A stretch of 64,000 bases of DNA, taken from the NCBI GenBank assembly GCA_022711765.1, contig JAKLEB010000003.1, positions 1 to 64,000 of the forward strand, in the 5' to 3' direction. Of this stretch, positions 16,743 through 25,837 are shown one piece after another (position 1 is the stretch's first letter; every line of letters starts with the position of its first letter). The DNA is from Candidatus Krumholzibacteriota bacterium. Lineage in GTDB: Bacteria > Krumholzibacteriota > Krumholzibacteriia > LZORAL124-64-63. Below the pieces are notes generated by a model that did no database searches, was not told where the DNA came from, and worked only from the letters and a program-made list of their open reading frames with translations. A program made the translations under genes and the position numbers.

Positions 16743-17909
16743 CTACCAGCGGCAGAGGCAATCCTCGACCGCGTCCATGATCGCCTCCTCGCCGAACTCG
16801 GCCAGCGCGCGCCGCCGGCCCGCTTCGCCGAGGCGCCGGCGCAGCTCGCCGTCGGCCGCCAGCCGCTCGACGTCGCGCGTGAACGTCGCAGAGTCGTCCA
16901 CGGCGTGCAGCAGGCCGGTCTGCCCGTGGACGACGAGCTCGGGGATCCCATCCGCGTCGCTCGCCGCGACCGGCAGGCCGAGCGCCATGCCCTCGAGCAG
17001 CGTGTTCGGGAAGCCCTCGCGGCGGCTGGGCAGGACGAGCACGTCGGCCGCCGCCAGCACGGCCGGCACGTCGTCGCGGAAGCCGAGGAACCGCACGTAA
17101 CCGCCGTCGCAGAGCCCGGCGGCGCGCGCCGCCGCCAGGAGGCCGGCGTGGCCGCTGCCCTCGCCGACCACGAGCCAGACGATCCGGGGGTGCCGTTCGC
17201 GGAGCGCCGCCGCCGCCGCCAGCACGTGCTCCTGGCCCTTGCGCCACCCGACCTCGCCGACGCAGGCGACCACGACGGCATCGGCCGCGATGCCCAGCTC
17301 CGCGCGGACGTCGCCCCCGCGGGCGCGCGCGGCGACCGCGGCGGAGTCCACGCCGTTGGGGATCACGCGCACCTTCGCGCGCTCGAACCAGGGGGCGGCG
17401 CCGCACACGCGGTCCACCAGCGAGGCGGCGTTGCAGATCAACCGGTCGACCCCGCGCGCGTAGACGAGCCGGTAGTGCCAGTTGTCCTTGATCGGATCGG
17501 GCGAGCCGCGGCGGGCGACCAGGCGGATGCGGCGACGGGCGCCCGCGGCGGCGAGGCGCGCCTGGCGGATCTCCTTGTCGAGGTTGGCGCAGACGACCTC
17601 GGCGCGGGCCCGGCGCAGGACACCCGCGAGGCCGGCGAGGGAACGGGGGTCGAGCCAGCCGCCCAGGCGGATCTCGCGAACCTCGAGACCGGCGCGGCGC
17701 GCGCGCGCGGCCAGCGCGCTCTGCGGTTGCGCCGCCAGCGTGACCGGGTGGCCGCGGCGCCGCATCGCCGTCGCGGCCGCGAGCATCCAGTGCTCGCCGC
17801 CGCCCCAGGCCACGAGCGACGAGACGAACACCAAAGAGACGGGCGGTGCGATCCCCCGGGATCGCACCGCCTCGTGACCGGAACGCGCGCTTCGGTTCCG
17901 TTCAGTCAT
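16743..17909 (-). CDS. Glycosyltransferase family 4
   Basis: The 388-residue protein has a GT-B fold with the GT4 signatures: an early GGGEHWML loop, VRVIPNGVD in the hinge, VGEVGWRKGQEHVL at the start of the donor domain, and REGFPNTLLEGMALGLPVAA with the catalytic EGFPNxxLE motif. GT4 enzymes transfer sugars from nucleotide sugars in LPS, capsule or glycolipid synthesis. ATG 17909 is preceded by GAGG at 12 nt, a rather long spacing. It sits between the Do protease and the CDF transporter without other sugar genes, so the product is unknown. Confidence 0.92.
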   Translation of the reverse strand: MTERNRSARSGHEAVRSRGIAPPVSLVFVSSLVAWGGGEHWMLAAATAMRRRGHPVTLAAQPQSALAARARRAGLEVREIRLGGWLDPRSLAGLAGVLRRARAEVVCANLDKEIRQARLAAAGARRRIRLVARRGSPDPIKDNWHYRLVYARGVDRLICNAASLVDRVCGAAPWFERAKVRVIPNGVDSAAVAARARGGDVRAELGIAADAVVVACVGEVGWRKGQEHVLAAAAALRERHPRIVWLVVGEGSGHAGLLAAARAAGLCDGGYVRFLGFRDDVPAVLAAADVLVLPSRREGFPNTLLEGMALGLPVAASDADGIPELVVHGQTGLLHAVDDSATFTRDVERLAADGELRRRLGEAGRRRALAEFGEEAIMDAVEDCLCRW

Positions 17910-17941
17910 GCATCGATGCTACCTCACCGCGCTCCGCCGCG

Positions 17942-19417
<1,476 letters not shown>

Positions 19418-19522
19418 CTCCTGTTCCTCCATCGCGTTGGCTCTCGTTCGGATTCGCTGACGCTGCGGACCGGCCCCGCCGTCCGCCGAGCCGGGCTGCG
19501 CCGCCAGCTTCAGGGGTGGCAT

Positions 19523-19549
19523 GGAAACTCTCGATCGCCCCAAAAGTTT
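19523..19549 (-). promoter_or_regulatory. Inverted repeat upstream of the Do protease gene
   Basis: GAAACT at 19523-19528 and AGTTTC at 19544-19549 form a 6-bp inverted repeat with a 15-bp spacer, about 105 bp before the protease start. It lies in the only A+T-rich stretch of that upstream region. The layout fits a binding site for a dimeric regulator, perhaps an envelope-stress one, but no specific family is indicated. Confidence 0.3.
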
Positions 19550-19595
19550 CTGCATAATCGCGATTTCCCGCCTCTTGGTTTCGACGACAGCGTCA

Positions 19596-19621
19596 AGGCC
19601 GGCTCTCCGGGGAGCCGGCCT
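19596..19621 (-). terminator. Terminator-like hairpin after the ferredoxin gene
   Basis: Arms 19596-19605 and 19612-19621 pair perfectly over 10 bp (AGGCCGGCTC type) with a 6-nt loop. The hairpin lies about 30 nt downstream of the ferredoxin stop on the minus strand and is followed there by TTGACG, a very short T tract. It separates the ferredoxin transcript from the protease gene. Confidence 0.6.
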
Positions 19622-19649
19622 CCTGGCGGATCCGGGGGAATCGGCCGGG

Positions 19650-19883
19650 CTACTCGCCGTCGTCGCCGATGGCCTCGACCGGACAATCGCTCTGCGCGTC
19701 GTGGCAGAGCTTGAGCTCCTCGTCGGTCTCGGGCTGCTTCTTGACGTAGGAGTAGCCCTCGTCCTCGTTGCGGTCGAAGTTGTCCGGCGCGGTCTGCCGG
19801 CAGAGATCGCAATCGATGCAGTTCTTGTCGACGTAGAACTTGCCCTCGGCGTTGCCGGGCACCTTGTCGGTGGGATCCGCCAT
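19650..19883 (-). CDS. Single-cluster ferredoxin
   Basis: The 77-residue protein has cysteines C22, C25 and C28 in CIDCDLC, and C67 in DCPVEAIG. This is the CxxCxxC...CP pattern of monocluster [4Fe-4S] or [3Fe-4S] ferredoxins. C60 is an extra cysteine that could form a disulfide. It is a small acidic electron carrier, with no partner oxidoreductase adjacent. ATG 19883 has AGGAGG 10 nt upstream; a second ATG between them is in another frame. A TAGTAT extended -10 element lies upstream at 19953-19958. Confidence 0.9.
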   Translation of the reverse strand: MADPTDKVPGNAEGKFYVDKNCIDCDLCRQTAPDNFDRNEDEGYSYVKKQPETDEELKLCHDAQSDCPVEAIGDDGE

Positions 19884-19952
19884 AGACCTTCATCCTCCTG
19901 GGCTTCCGGAACCGCCGCCCGGCGGCGGCAGACGCTGTCACGGGGGGCAGGT

Positions 19953-19958
19953 ATACTA
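19953..19958 (-). promoter_or_regulatory. Possible extended -10 promoter for the ferredoxin gene
   Basis: On the minus strand TGGTAGTAT gives an extended -10 element (TGn plus TAGTAT, five of six matches) about 70 bp before the ferredoxin start. No recognisable -35 box lies 17 bp further upstream, so the call rests on the extended -10 alone. Confidence 0.35.
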
Positions 19959-20068
19959 CCAGAAGGCCCGTTCAGCCACTGCCGTCCGGGCGCGGGCCGG
20001 CCGGCGACGGTGCGCGAAGAGGCTCCCCGACGGGGCCCCTCGAGCGTCTCGCCGGCCGTCGGGAACGC

Positions 20069-20608
20069 CTAGAACCGATGCTTGAACGGCAAGAACGTCA
20101 TGAAATCGGCGTGGTGCACGACGTAAGCTTCCGCGGACCGCTTCACGAGGTCCCCCTCGTTCGCGTGCGCGGCGATGATGTGGCAGACCGCGTCGGGCAC
20201 GCCGGCCTCCATCGCCAGCGCGACCCCGGTGAACGGGTGGCGCAGGTACTTGCCGGTGTCGCTCTGGACGGTCTGGCCGTCCTGCTTGGCGTACTCGAGC
20301 AGCTTGCCCACGTCGGCGAGAATGGCGCCGGCGATCACGGTGTCCAGGTCGACCGGGAGCTCGTCGCCGAGGAATTCGTTCATCTTCTCGGCGGCGCAGC
20401 GGCTGACGTGGACCACGAGCCGTTTATGCGCCATGAAGCTAACCTTGCAGTTCGGCACGAGCAGGGTGAAGGGGATGCGCTCGAGGTCGCCGGCATCGAG
20501 AGGGCTGCGCTCGAGCGCCAGTTCCCAGGTGCGGGCCGTGGCCTCGCGAAGCTCCTGGTCGCCGATCCAGTCGAGCTCGGGCCAGAGCTTCCGGATATCA
20601 GCATTCAT
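20069..20608 (-). CDS. HD-domain protein with an altered HD dyad
   Basis: The 179-residue helical protein follows the HD phosphohydrolase layout: HKRLVVHVSRCAAEKM, then GAILADVGKLLEY, HPFTGVALAMEAG and HIIAAHANEGD. In active members the second motif reads LLHDIGK. Here it is LADVGK, so the histidine of the HD metal dyad is alanine while the aspartate is kept. Activity may be reduced or use a changed metal site. The start ATG 20608 has an ideal GGAGG at 6 nt. It is a lone gene, with no nucleotide-signalling neighbours. Confidence 0.82.
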   Translation of the reverse strand: MNADIRKLWPELDWIGDQELREATARTWELALERSPLDAGDLERIPFTLLVPNCKVSFMAHKRLVVHVSRCAAEKMNEFLGDELPVDLDTVIAGAILADVGKLLEYAKQDGQTVQSDTGKYLRHPFTGVALAMEAGVPDAVCHIIAAHANEGDLVKRSAEAYVVHHADFMTFLPFKHRF

Positions 20609-20941
20609 GGTGATCCTCCGTCGGGCGGGGTCGAGGTGGCAGCGAGATCAGGCGAAGCGAAAAAGGAAAGCTGCCTGCGGCGCGGGGGCAACCCCGAATC
20701 GGCGGGACCGGGCGCGGAGCAACTCGTTTTGTGCATGCCGCGGCGCGAATCCTGGCAATCTGCATGCGCCGAAAGGATTGTCAGTCTCGCCTCGTCGTTG
20801 GGGCATGGCCCAAGGTACCTAGTCGTGGCGGGTTGTGGCGCTGGCCACCGCCGGCCAGCCGTGGGCATCCCGATTGCATTCCCCGCGTGACGGCGCCGGG
20901 ACGCCCGGCGCACGAAGAGACCACAAGTCCAGGAGATTCCC
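20609..20941. other. Divergent intergenic region
   Basis: The 333 bp between the HD gene (minus) and the FN3 gene (plus) hold no gene that I can support. They contain a candidate sigma-54 promoter at 20753-20767 pointing to the FN3 gene, and two copies of TGCATGC (about 20732 and 20761) around it. The rest is unremarkable. Confidence 0.6.
20753..20767 (+). promoter_or_regulatory. Candidate sigma-54 promoter
   Basis: TGGCAATCTGCATGC keeps the invariant GG and GC dinucleotides 10 nt apart, and matches TGGCAC-N5-TTGC except at two positions. It points towards the FN3 gene, 174 bp downstream. A sigma-54 activator is encoded at 285-3002, so such promoters must exist in this genome. One match of this quality could occur by chance. 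Confidence 0.3.
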
Positions 20942-21304
20942 ATGGTCAAGTTCCAACGCACCCTCCAGGTCCTCGGGATCCTCGCGGTCCTCAGCCTCCT
21001 CGGTGCACTGCCGGCCGCCGCTCAGACCACCGTCGAGGTGACGGCCTCCTGGACCCCGCCGACCGAGGGCTCGCCGGTGGATCACTATATCCTGCAGCTC
21101 TCGACCGACGGCGGTCCGTTCTCGACAGTCGCGTCGGTCAGCGGAACCAGCTACGTGCTCGACCTCGAAATCGGACACACCTATATCGCGCGAGTGGCGG
21201 GCGTGGACGCCCAGGACCGCCAGGGTCCCTGGTCGGTCTCGTCCGATCCGTACTCGCCGGACCTCGGTCCTCCCGGACAGCCCGGCAAGCCGATCGTCAT
21301 GTGA
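20942..21304 (+). CDS. Small secreted fibronectin type III protein
   Basis: The 120-residue protein has a signal peptide ending in LPAAAQ (about residues 1-27), followed by one FN3 domain. Its strands VTASWTPP, DHYILQLSTDGG, SYVLDLEIGHTYIARVAGVDAQDRQGPWS match the FN3 pattern. A short Pro/Gly-rich tail ends the protein (DLGPPGQPGKPIVM). AGGAG lies 6 nt before ATG 20942. It is monocistronic, ending in the hairpin at 21330-21357. The high-copy look (strong ribosome site, own terminator) suggests an abundant periplasmic or surface protein. Function unknown. Confidence 0.85.
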   Translation: MVKFQRTLQVLGILAVLSLLGALPAAAQTTVEVTASWTPPTEGSPVDHYILQLSTDGGPFSTVASVSGTSYVLDLEIGHTYIARVAGVDAQDRQGPWSVSSDPYSPDLGPPGQPGKPIVM

Positions 21305-21329
21305 TCTCACCACGCCAGGTCCACGGGAA

Positions 21330-21357
21330 AGGGGCCGCTCCGCAAGGGGCGGCCCCT
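21330..21357 (+). terminator. GNRA-loop hairpin terminator after the FN3 gene
   Basis: Arms 21330-21341 and 21346-21357 pair over 12 bp with one wobble, closed by a GCAA tetraloop. It lies 26 nt downstream of the FN3 stop and between two convergent genes, so it probably ends both transcripts. No T tract follows on either side. Confidence 0.7.
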
Positions 21358-21384
21358 GCCGCATGGACCGAAAGCGCCGGCCGC

Positions 21385-22023
21385 TCAGAGCCGCGGCAGG
21401 ACGAGGCCGACCCGCACGATCAGGTTGTTCCAGGAGAGGGACAGGTCTTCGCCCGAGGCGTGGAACGCGGGCGTCGTGAACCGATCGAACTCGTACTGGA
21501 AGGTGACTTCCCAGTCCAGGATCCGGAATCCGGACTGCAGCGACCAGGTGAACGCGTTGCGGCCGGCGTCGAACACGGTCTCGGTCGCGGTGAATTCCTC
21601 GCCGTACTTGTTGCGGACCACGGCGGCGCCGACGCCCGCGAACGGCCGCACCGTGCGCTCGCCGCCGGTCGCGATCCAGCAGACATCCAGGCCGTAGCGC
21701 AGGAGCGAGGTCTGGATCGAGAAGGGCTTGCCGCCCGCGTCGTAGCCGTCGTAATCGCCGAATTCGACGTAGGCGAAGGTCGGCGCCAGGGTCAGATTGC
21801 GATGGGCGTAGAGGCGTACGCGCAGGCCGAGCGTGTAGCCGGGCTCCTGACCCATCCCGCGCTCGGTGTTCAGATAGCCGGCGGCGAGGTCCCCGAGCGG
21901 CGAGACCACGCCACCCTCCAGGACGACCTCGGCGCGCCGGTCGCCAGTCCCGTCTGCGGTCTGGGCGCCGGCGACGGCGGCCACGAGGCCGAGCGCCATC
22001 AGCAACGTTGCGGAGCGAGGCAT
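21385..22023 (-). CDS. Outer-membrane beta-barrel protein
   Basis: The 212-residue protein has a signal peptide (LLMALGLVAAVAGAQ) and then alternating hydrophobic/polar strands such as YTLGLRVRLYAHRNLTLAPTFAYVEF, ending in IVRVGLVLPRL. That is typical of an eight-stranded OmpA/OprF-type barrel. One Cys and several Gly/Tyr-rich turns (GDYDGYDAGGKP) are visible. AAAGGA lies 6 nt before ATG 22023. No known family name can be given from sequence alone. Confidence 0.8.
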   Translation of the reverse strand: MPRSATLLMALGLVAAVAGAQTADGTGDRRAEVVLEGGVVSPLGDLAAGYLNTERGMGQEPGYTLGLRVRLYAHRNLTLAPTFAYVEFGDYDGYDAGGKPFSIQTSLLRYGLDVCWIATGGERTVRPFAGVGAAVVRNKYGEEFTATETVFDAGRNAFTWSLQSGFRILDWEVTFQYEFDRFTTPAFHASGEDLSLSWNNLIVRVGLVLPRL

Positions 22024-22180
22024 CGAGGGTCCTTTCGCCGCGCGCGGAACGACGGCGATGATACGAGATCGCCGGCGCGGTGGGAAGGCCGCGTCGTTGC
22101 GGGGCCGCCGCGCGGCGGGTTATACTGCGCGCGTCGCCCGTCGCCGCTCATCGTCAGCGCCCGCCACCCTCGAGGTGCTC

Positions 22181-23995
22181 ATGCCGCGCCCGCGCCCCCT
22201 CTCGCCGCCGTTCGCCGTGGCCACGCTCTGCCTCGTCGCCGCAGCCGCGCCGGCCGCCCCCGGCGCCTGGCCCGACGGCAAGGAGCTCGCCGGCCGTCTG
22301 CTGGACCTCGCCCGCCACGACCGCGCCGACCTGCACGAGATCGGAATCTCCGCCGGCGGACAGAAGCTACGCCTGCTCGAGATCGCCCCGGAGCGTCCGC
22401 GCGCAGGCGGCGGTCCCGCGGTGCTGGTCGTCGGCGACGCCGAGGGCGCGCTGCCGCTCGCCGCGCTGGCGTCGGTCGAGCTCGCGGCCGCCGTGCTGGC
22501 GGCGCCGGCGGGGTCGACGGCCGGCGCGGTCCGCTGGTACGTGCTGCCGGTCGCCTCGCCGGACGGGCTGGACGGCTGCTTCGCGCGGCCCCGCGCCGCC
22601 GGCGGCGGCAATGCGACGCCGGTGGACGAGGACCAGGACGGCGCCGAGGGAGAGGATCCGCCCGACGATCTCGACGGCGACGGCCTCGTCACCTGGATGC
22701 TCGTCGCCGACCCGGCCGGCGCGTGGACCCTGAGCGCCGCGGGCGTGCCCCTGGCCGTCGACCCGGCGCGCAGTCCGGCCGACCGGTACCGGCGCGAGAT
22801 CGAGGGCCTGGACCAGGACGGAGACGGCCGGTACAACGAGGATCCGCCGGGCGGGGTCGACATCGCGCGCAACTTCCCGCACGACTTCGCGCCGTGGACC
22901 CCGCGCGGCGGCCGCTGGCCGGCGGACCAGCCCGAGACCCGCGCGATCCTCGAGTTCGCCTTCGGGCACCCGGACATCGCGCTCGTCGTGGTCCTCGGCG
23001 GAACGAGCAACCTGTGGCGCGCGCCCGCCCCCGCCGTTCCGGAGGCGGACGCCGGCGAGCCGGTCGCCGTGCCCTGGCGCCTGGCGCGGGAGCTGGGCCT
23101 CGAGCCCAACGCGCTCTACCCGCCGCAGAGCGTGATCGACCTCGCGCGCGAGCGCGGCGCCCGCCTGAATCTCACGCCCGCCCGCGTGCGCGCGATGCTG
23201 CACCTCGAGCCGCTGCGCCAGCCGCCGGCCGAGGACATCGGCTGGTGGGCCGCCCTCGGCGAGCACTACCGCGCGTACCTCGCCGAGCACGGGCTGGACG
23301 CGCCCCGCCTCGAGCCGCCCGCGCCTGGTCCCGGGTCGCCGGCCGGCTGGGCCTACTTCCAGTTCGGCGTGCCGGCGGTGGCCCTCGATCTCTGGACGCT
23401 GCCCGCCCCTGCGGACACCGCGGCCGCCGACACGACGGTCGCCCCGGCGGCCCGCCGGCCCGAGCCGGCTCGCGAGCTGGTCCTCCTGCAGGAGCGCGCC
23501 GCGCAGCGCGGCGTCGCGGGCTGGCGCGCCTGGACGCCGGTCACCCTGCCCGGCGGCGCGTCCGCGCTGGTGGGCGGCCCCGAGCCGGGCGCCGCCACGA
23601 CGCCGCCCGCCGGCGAGGCGGAACGGCACGCCCGCGCGCTGGTGCCGTTCCTCCTCGACCTGCCGGCATGGCTGCCGCGCCTCGAGATCGCGCCGCCCGT
23701 CCTGGTCGACCGCGGGGGCGGCGTGCGCGAGGTGACGGTCAGGGTGAGCAACACGGGCCGCTTGCCGTACCCGACGACCATGGGCACGATCAACCAGCGG
23801 CCGGCGCCCGTCGTGGTCGAGCTCGCGGGCGCCGAACCGCTGCTGGATCCCGCCCGGCGCGTTGTGCCGCAGCTGCCGGCCGGCGGCGCGGTCGAGCTGC
23901 ACTGGCTCGTGCGCGCGGATCGTCCCGACCGGCTCGAGATCGCGGCGTCGGCGCCGAGCCTGGGCTCGTTGACGGTGAAGGGAGGCGGCCGATGA
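22181..23995 (+). CDS. Degenerate M14 carboxypeptidase-fold secreted protein (predicted inactive)
   Basis: The 604-residue protein has a signal peptide (FAVATLCLVAAAAPAAPG) and aligns along its length with the intact M14 peptidase encoded next. The catalytic motifs are lost: the HxxE zinc site (IHGNE in the neighbour) reads VGDAEG, and the later zinc His (FHNYGG) reads VLGGTS. A calcium-like DLDGDGLVTWM loop and an ARNF counterpart of LNRNY are kept. It has the same C-terminal beta-domain as its neighbour (RVSNTGRLPYPT versus RASNAGGLPT). I therefore predict a pseudo-peptidase. The start at 22181 has GAGG 5 nt upstream. Its TGA overlaps the next ATG by 4 nt. Confidence 0.82.
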   Translation: MPRPRPLSPPFAVATLCLVAAAAPAAPGAWPDGKELAGRLLDLARHDRADLHEIGISAGGQKLRLLEIAPERPRAGGGPAVLVVGDAEGALPLAALASVELAAAVLAAPAGSTAGAVRWYVLPVASPDGLDGCFARPRAAGGGNATPVDEDQDGAEGEDPPDDLDGDGLVTWMLVADPAGAWTLSAAGVPLAVDPARSPADRYRREIEGLDQDGDGRYNEDPPGGVDIARNFPHDFAPWTPRGGRWPADQPETRAILEFAFGHPDIALVVVLGGTSNLWRAPAPAVPEADAGEPVAVPWRLARELGLEPNALYPPQSVIDLARERGARLNLTPARVRAMLHLEPLRQPPAEDIGWWAALGEHYRAYLAEHGLDAPRLEPPAPGPGSPAGWAYFQFGVPAVALDLWTLPAPADTAAADTTVAPAARRPEPARELVLLQERAAQRGVAGWRAWTPVTLPGGASALVGGPEPGAATTPPAGEAERHARALVPFLLDLPAWLPRLEIAPPVLVDRGGGVREVTVRVSNTGRLPYPTTMGTINQRPAPVVVELAGAEPLLDPARRVVPQLPAGGAVELHWLVRADRPDRLEIAASAPSLGSLTVKGGGR

Positions 23996-25752
23996 AGCGT
24001 CCGCTCGTCCTCGCGCCCGCGGCCTGCGCCCTGCTGCTCTGCGCGATGCCGCCCGTCGCCGCCGCGGCCGAGCCGCCGGAGTTCCGCTGGGACCGCTACT
24101 TCGACCAGGATCAGGTCACGGCCGCGCTCGCGGCGCTGCACGCCGCGTATCCGCAGCTCACCGAGCTGCGGTCCATCGGCACGAGCGCCGAGGGCCGCGA
24201 CATCTGGCAGCTCACGATCGGCAATCCGCTCACCGGACCGCTCGACCGCAAGCCGGCGATGTACGCCGACGGCGCCATCCACGGCAACGAGATCCAGGCG
24301 ACCGAGGTCTGCCTGTACCTGGCGTGGTTGCTGCTGGACCGCTACGGCGAATGGGACCGCATCACCGAGCTGGTCGATCGCGCCGCCTTCTACATCGTTC
24401 CCACCGTCAACGTCGACAGCCGCGCGCGCTTCTTCAGCGACCCCGGCAGCCACGAGATCGGCCGCACCGCGCGCGTGCCGTTCGACGACGACCAGGACGG
24501 GCGCCTCGACGAGGACGGTCCCGAGGACCTCGACGGCGACGGACTCGTCCTGCAGATGCGCGTGCGCGACCCCTTCGGCACCCACCGCACCGACCCCGAC
24601 GACCCCCGGGTCGTCGTGCGGATCGAGCCCGGCGAGCAGGCGGAGTGGACCCTGCTCGGCCTCGAGGGCCTCGACAACGACGGCGACGGCAGGGTCAACG
24701 AGGACGGTCCGGGCTACCTCGACCTCAACCGCAACTACGGGTTCAACTGGCAGCCAGCGTACGTGCAGTCGGGGGCCGGCCTGTACCCCTTCTCGGCGAG
24801 CAACACCCGCGCGATCGCCGATTTCCTCGCGGCGCACCCGAACGTCGCCTTCGCCTTCACGTTCCACAACTACGGCGGCATGTTCCTGCGCGGCCCCGGC
24901 AGCCCGGACTCGCCGCCCTACGACCCGGCCGACATCGCCGTCTGGGACTGGCTGGGGCGCGAGGGCGAGCGCACGGTGCCCGGCTACCGCTACCTCGTGT
25001 CGTACCAGGACCTCTACTCGACCTACGGCGACTTCGACGAGTTCGCGTACCAGGTCTTCGGTATCCTCGGCTACACGGGGGAGCTCACGATGGCGAACGA
25101 GTTCGCGTACCGCGGTCGCCGCGACACGCCCGTCGTCCCCGCCGGCGACCCCGCCGGCGACCCGTGGTCGCACCGCCCGCCGCTCGCCGAGAAGCAGGAC
25201 TTCAACGACCACCTGATGGCCGGCGAGATGTTCCGCGCGTGGACGCCGTACGACCACCCGCAGTACGGTCCGCTCGAGATCGGCGGCTGGAAGCCGTTCG
25301 CCGTGCGCTCGACCCCGGGGTTCCTCCTTCCCGAGATGCTCCACCGCAACGCGATGTTCGTGGTCTGGACCGCGACGCAGCTGCCCCGGGTCTCGGTCGC
25401 GGTGGTCGCCGTGGAGGATCTCGGCGGCGGCCTGCGTCGCGTGCGCGCACGGGCGAGCAACGCCGGCGGCCTGCCGACCCTGTCGGCGCAGGCGCTGGCC
25501 AAGCGGCTCTGCCCGCGGGATGCGTTCGCGATCGGTGGACCCGATCTGGAGGTGCTGAGCGGCGGGCTCGTGCGCGACCCGTGGCTTGGCGGCGTCGACG
25601 CCGCCCCGCACCGTCCGGCCCGGCTCGAGACCTCGCTGCCCGGGCAGGGCGTGCGCGAGGCGGAGTGGATCGTGCGCGGCGCCGGCAAGCTGGCCGTGAC
25701 GTACGACGGCCTGCGGTGCGGGGCGGCGGCGGCGGACACGACGGTGCGGTGA
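23992..25752 (+). CDS. Secreted M14 zinc carboxypeptidase
   Basis: The 586-residue protein has a signal peptide (LACALLLCAMPPVAAAA region) and an intact M14 catalytic set: H97 and E100 in AIHGNE, LNRNYGFNW, the third ligand in FTFHNYGG, and the general-base region GYTGELTM. Two EF-hand-like loops (DDDQDGRLDEDGPEDLDGDG and DNDGDGRVNEDG) interrupt the domain, a common feature of this secreted subgroup. The start is ATGA-coupled to the inactive paralogue upstream, with GGGAGG before it, so both are made together. It probably trims peptides or peptidoglycan-linked peptides outside the cytoplasm. Confidence 0.9.
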   Translation: MKRPLVLAPAACALLLCAMPPVAAAAEPPEFRWDRYFDQDQVTAALAALHAAYPQLTELRSIGTSAEGRDIWQLTIGNPLTGPLDRKPAMYADGAIHGNEIQATEVCLYLAWLLLDRYGEWDRITELVDRAAFYIVPTVNVDSRARFFSDPGSHEIGRTARVPFDDDQDGRLDEDGPEDLDGDGLVLQMRVRDPFGTHRTDPDDPRVVVRIEPGEQAEWTLLGLEGLDNDGDGRVNEDGPGYLDLNRNYGFNWQPAYVQSGAGLYPFSASNTRAIADFLAAHPNVAFAFTFHNYGGMFLRGPGSPDSPPYDPADIAVWDWLGREGERTVPGYRYLVSYQDLYSTYGDFDEFAYQVFGILGYTGELTMANEFAYRGRRDTPVVPAGDPAGDPWSHRPPLAEKQDFNDHLMAGEMFRAWTPYDHPQYGPLEIGGWKPFAVRSTPGFLLPEMLHRNAMFVVWTATQLPRVSVAVVAVEDLGGGLRRVRARASNAGGLPTLSAQALAKRLCPRDAFAIGGPDLEVLSGGLVRDPWLGGVDAAPHRPARLETSLPGQGVREAEWIVRGAGKLAVTYDGLRCGAAAADTTVR

Positions 25753-25837
25753 CGGCGCGACTCGCGCGGGTCAGGTCCGGAGACGCGCGACCGGTGAGGG
25801 CGCTCGCGGGACCAACGGCATTTCCGCGGACGGTTGA

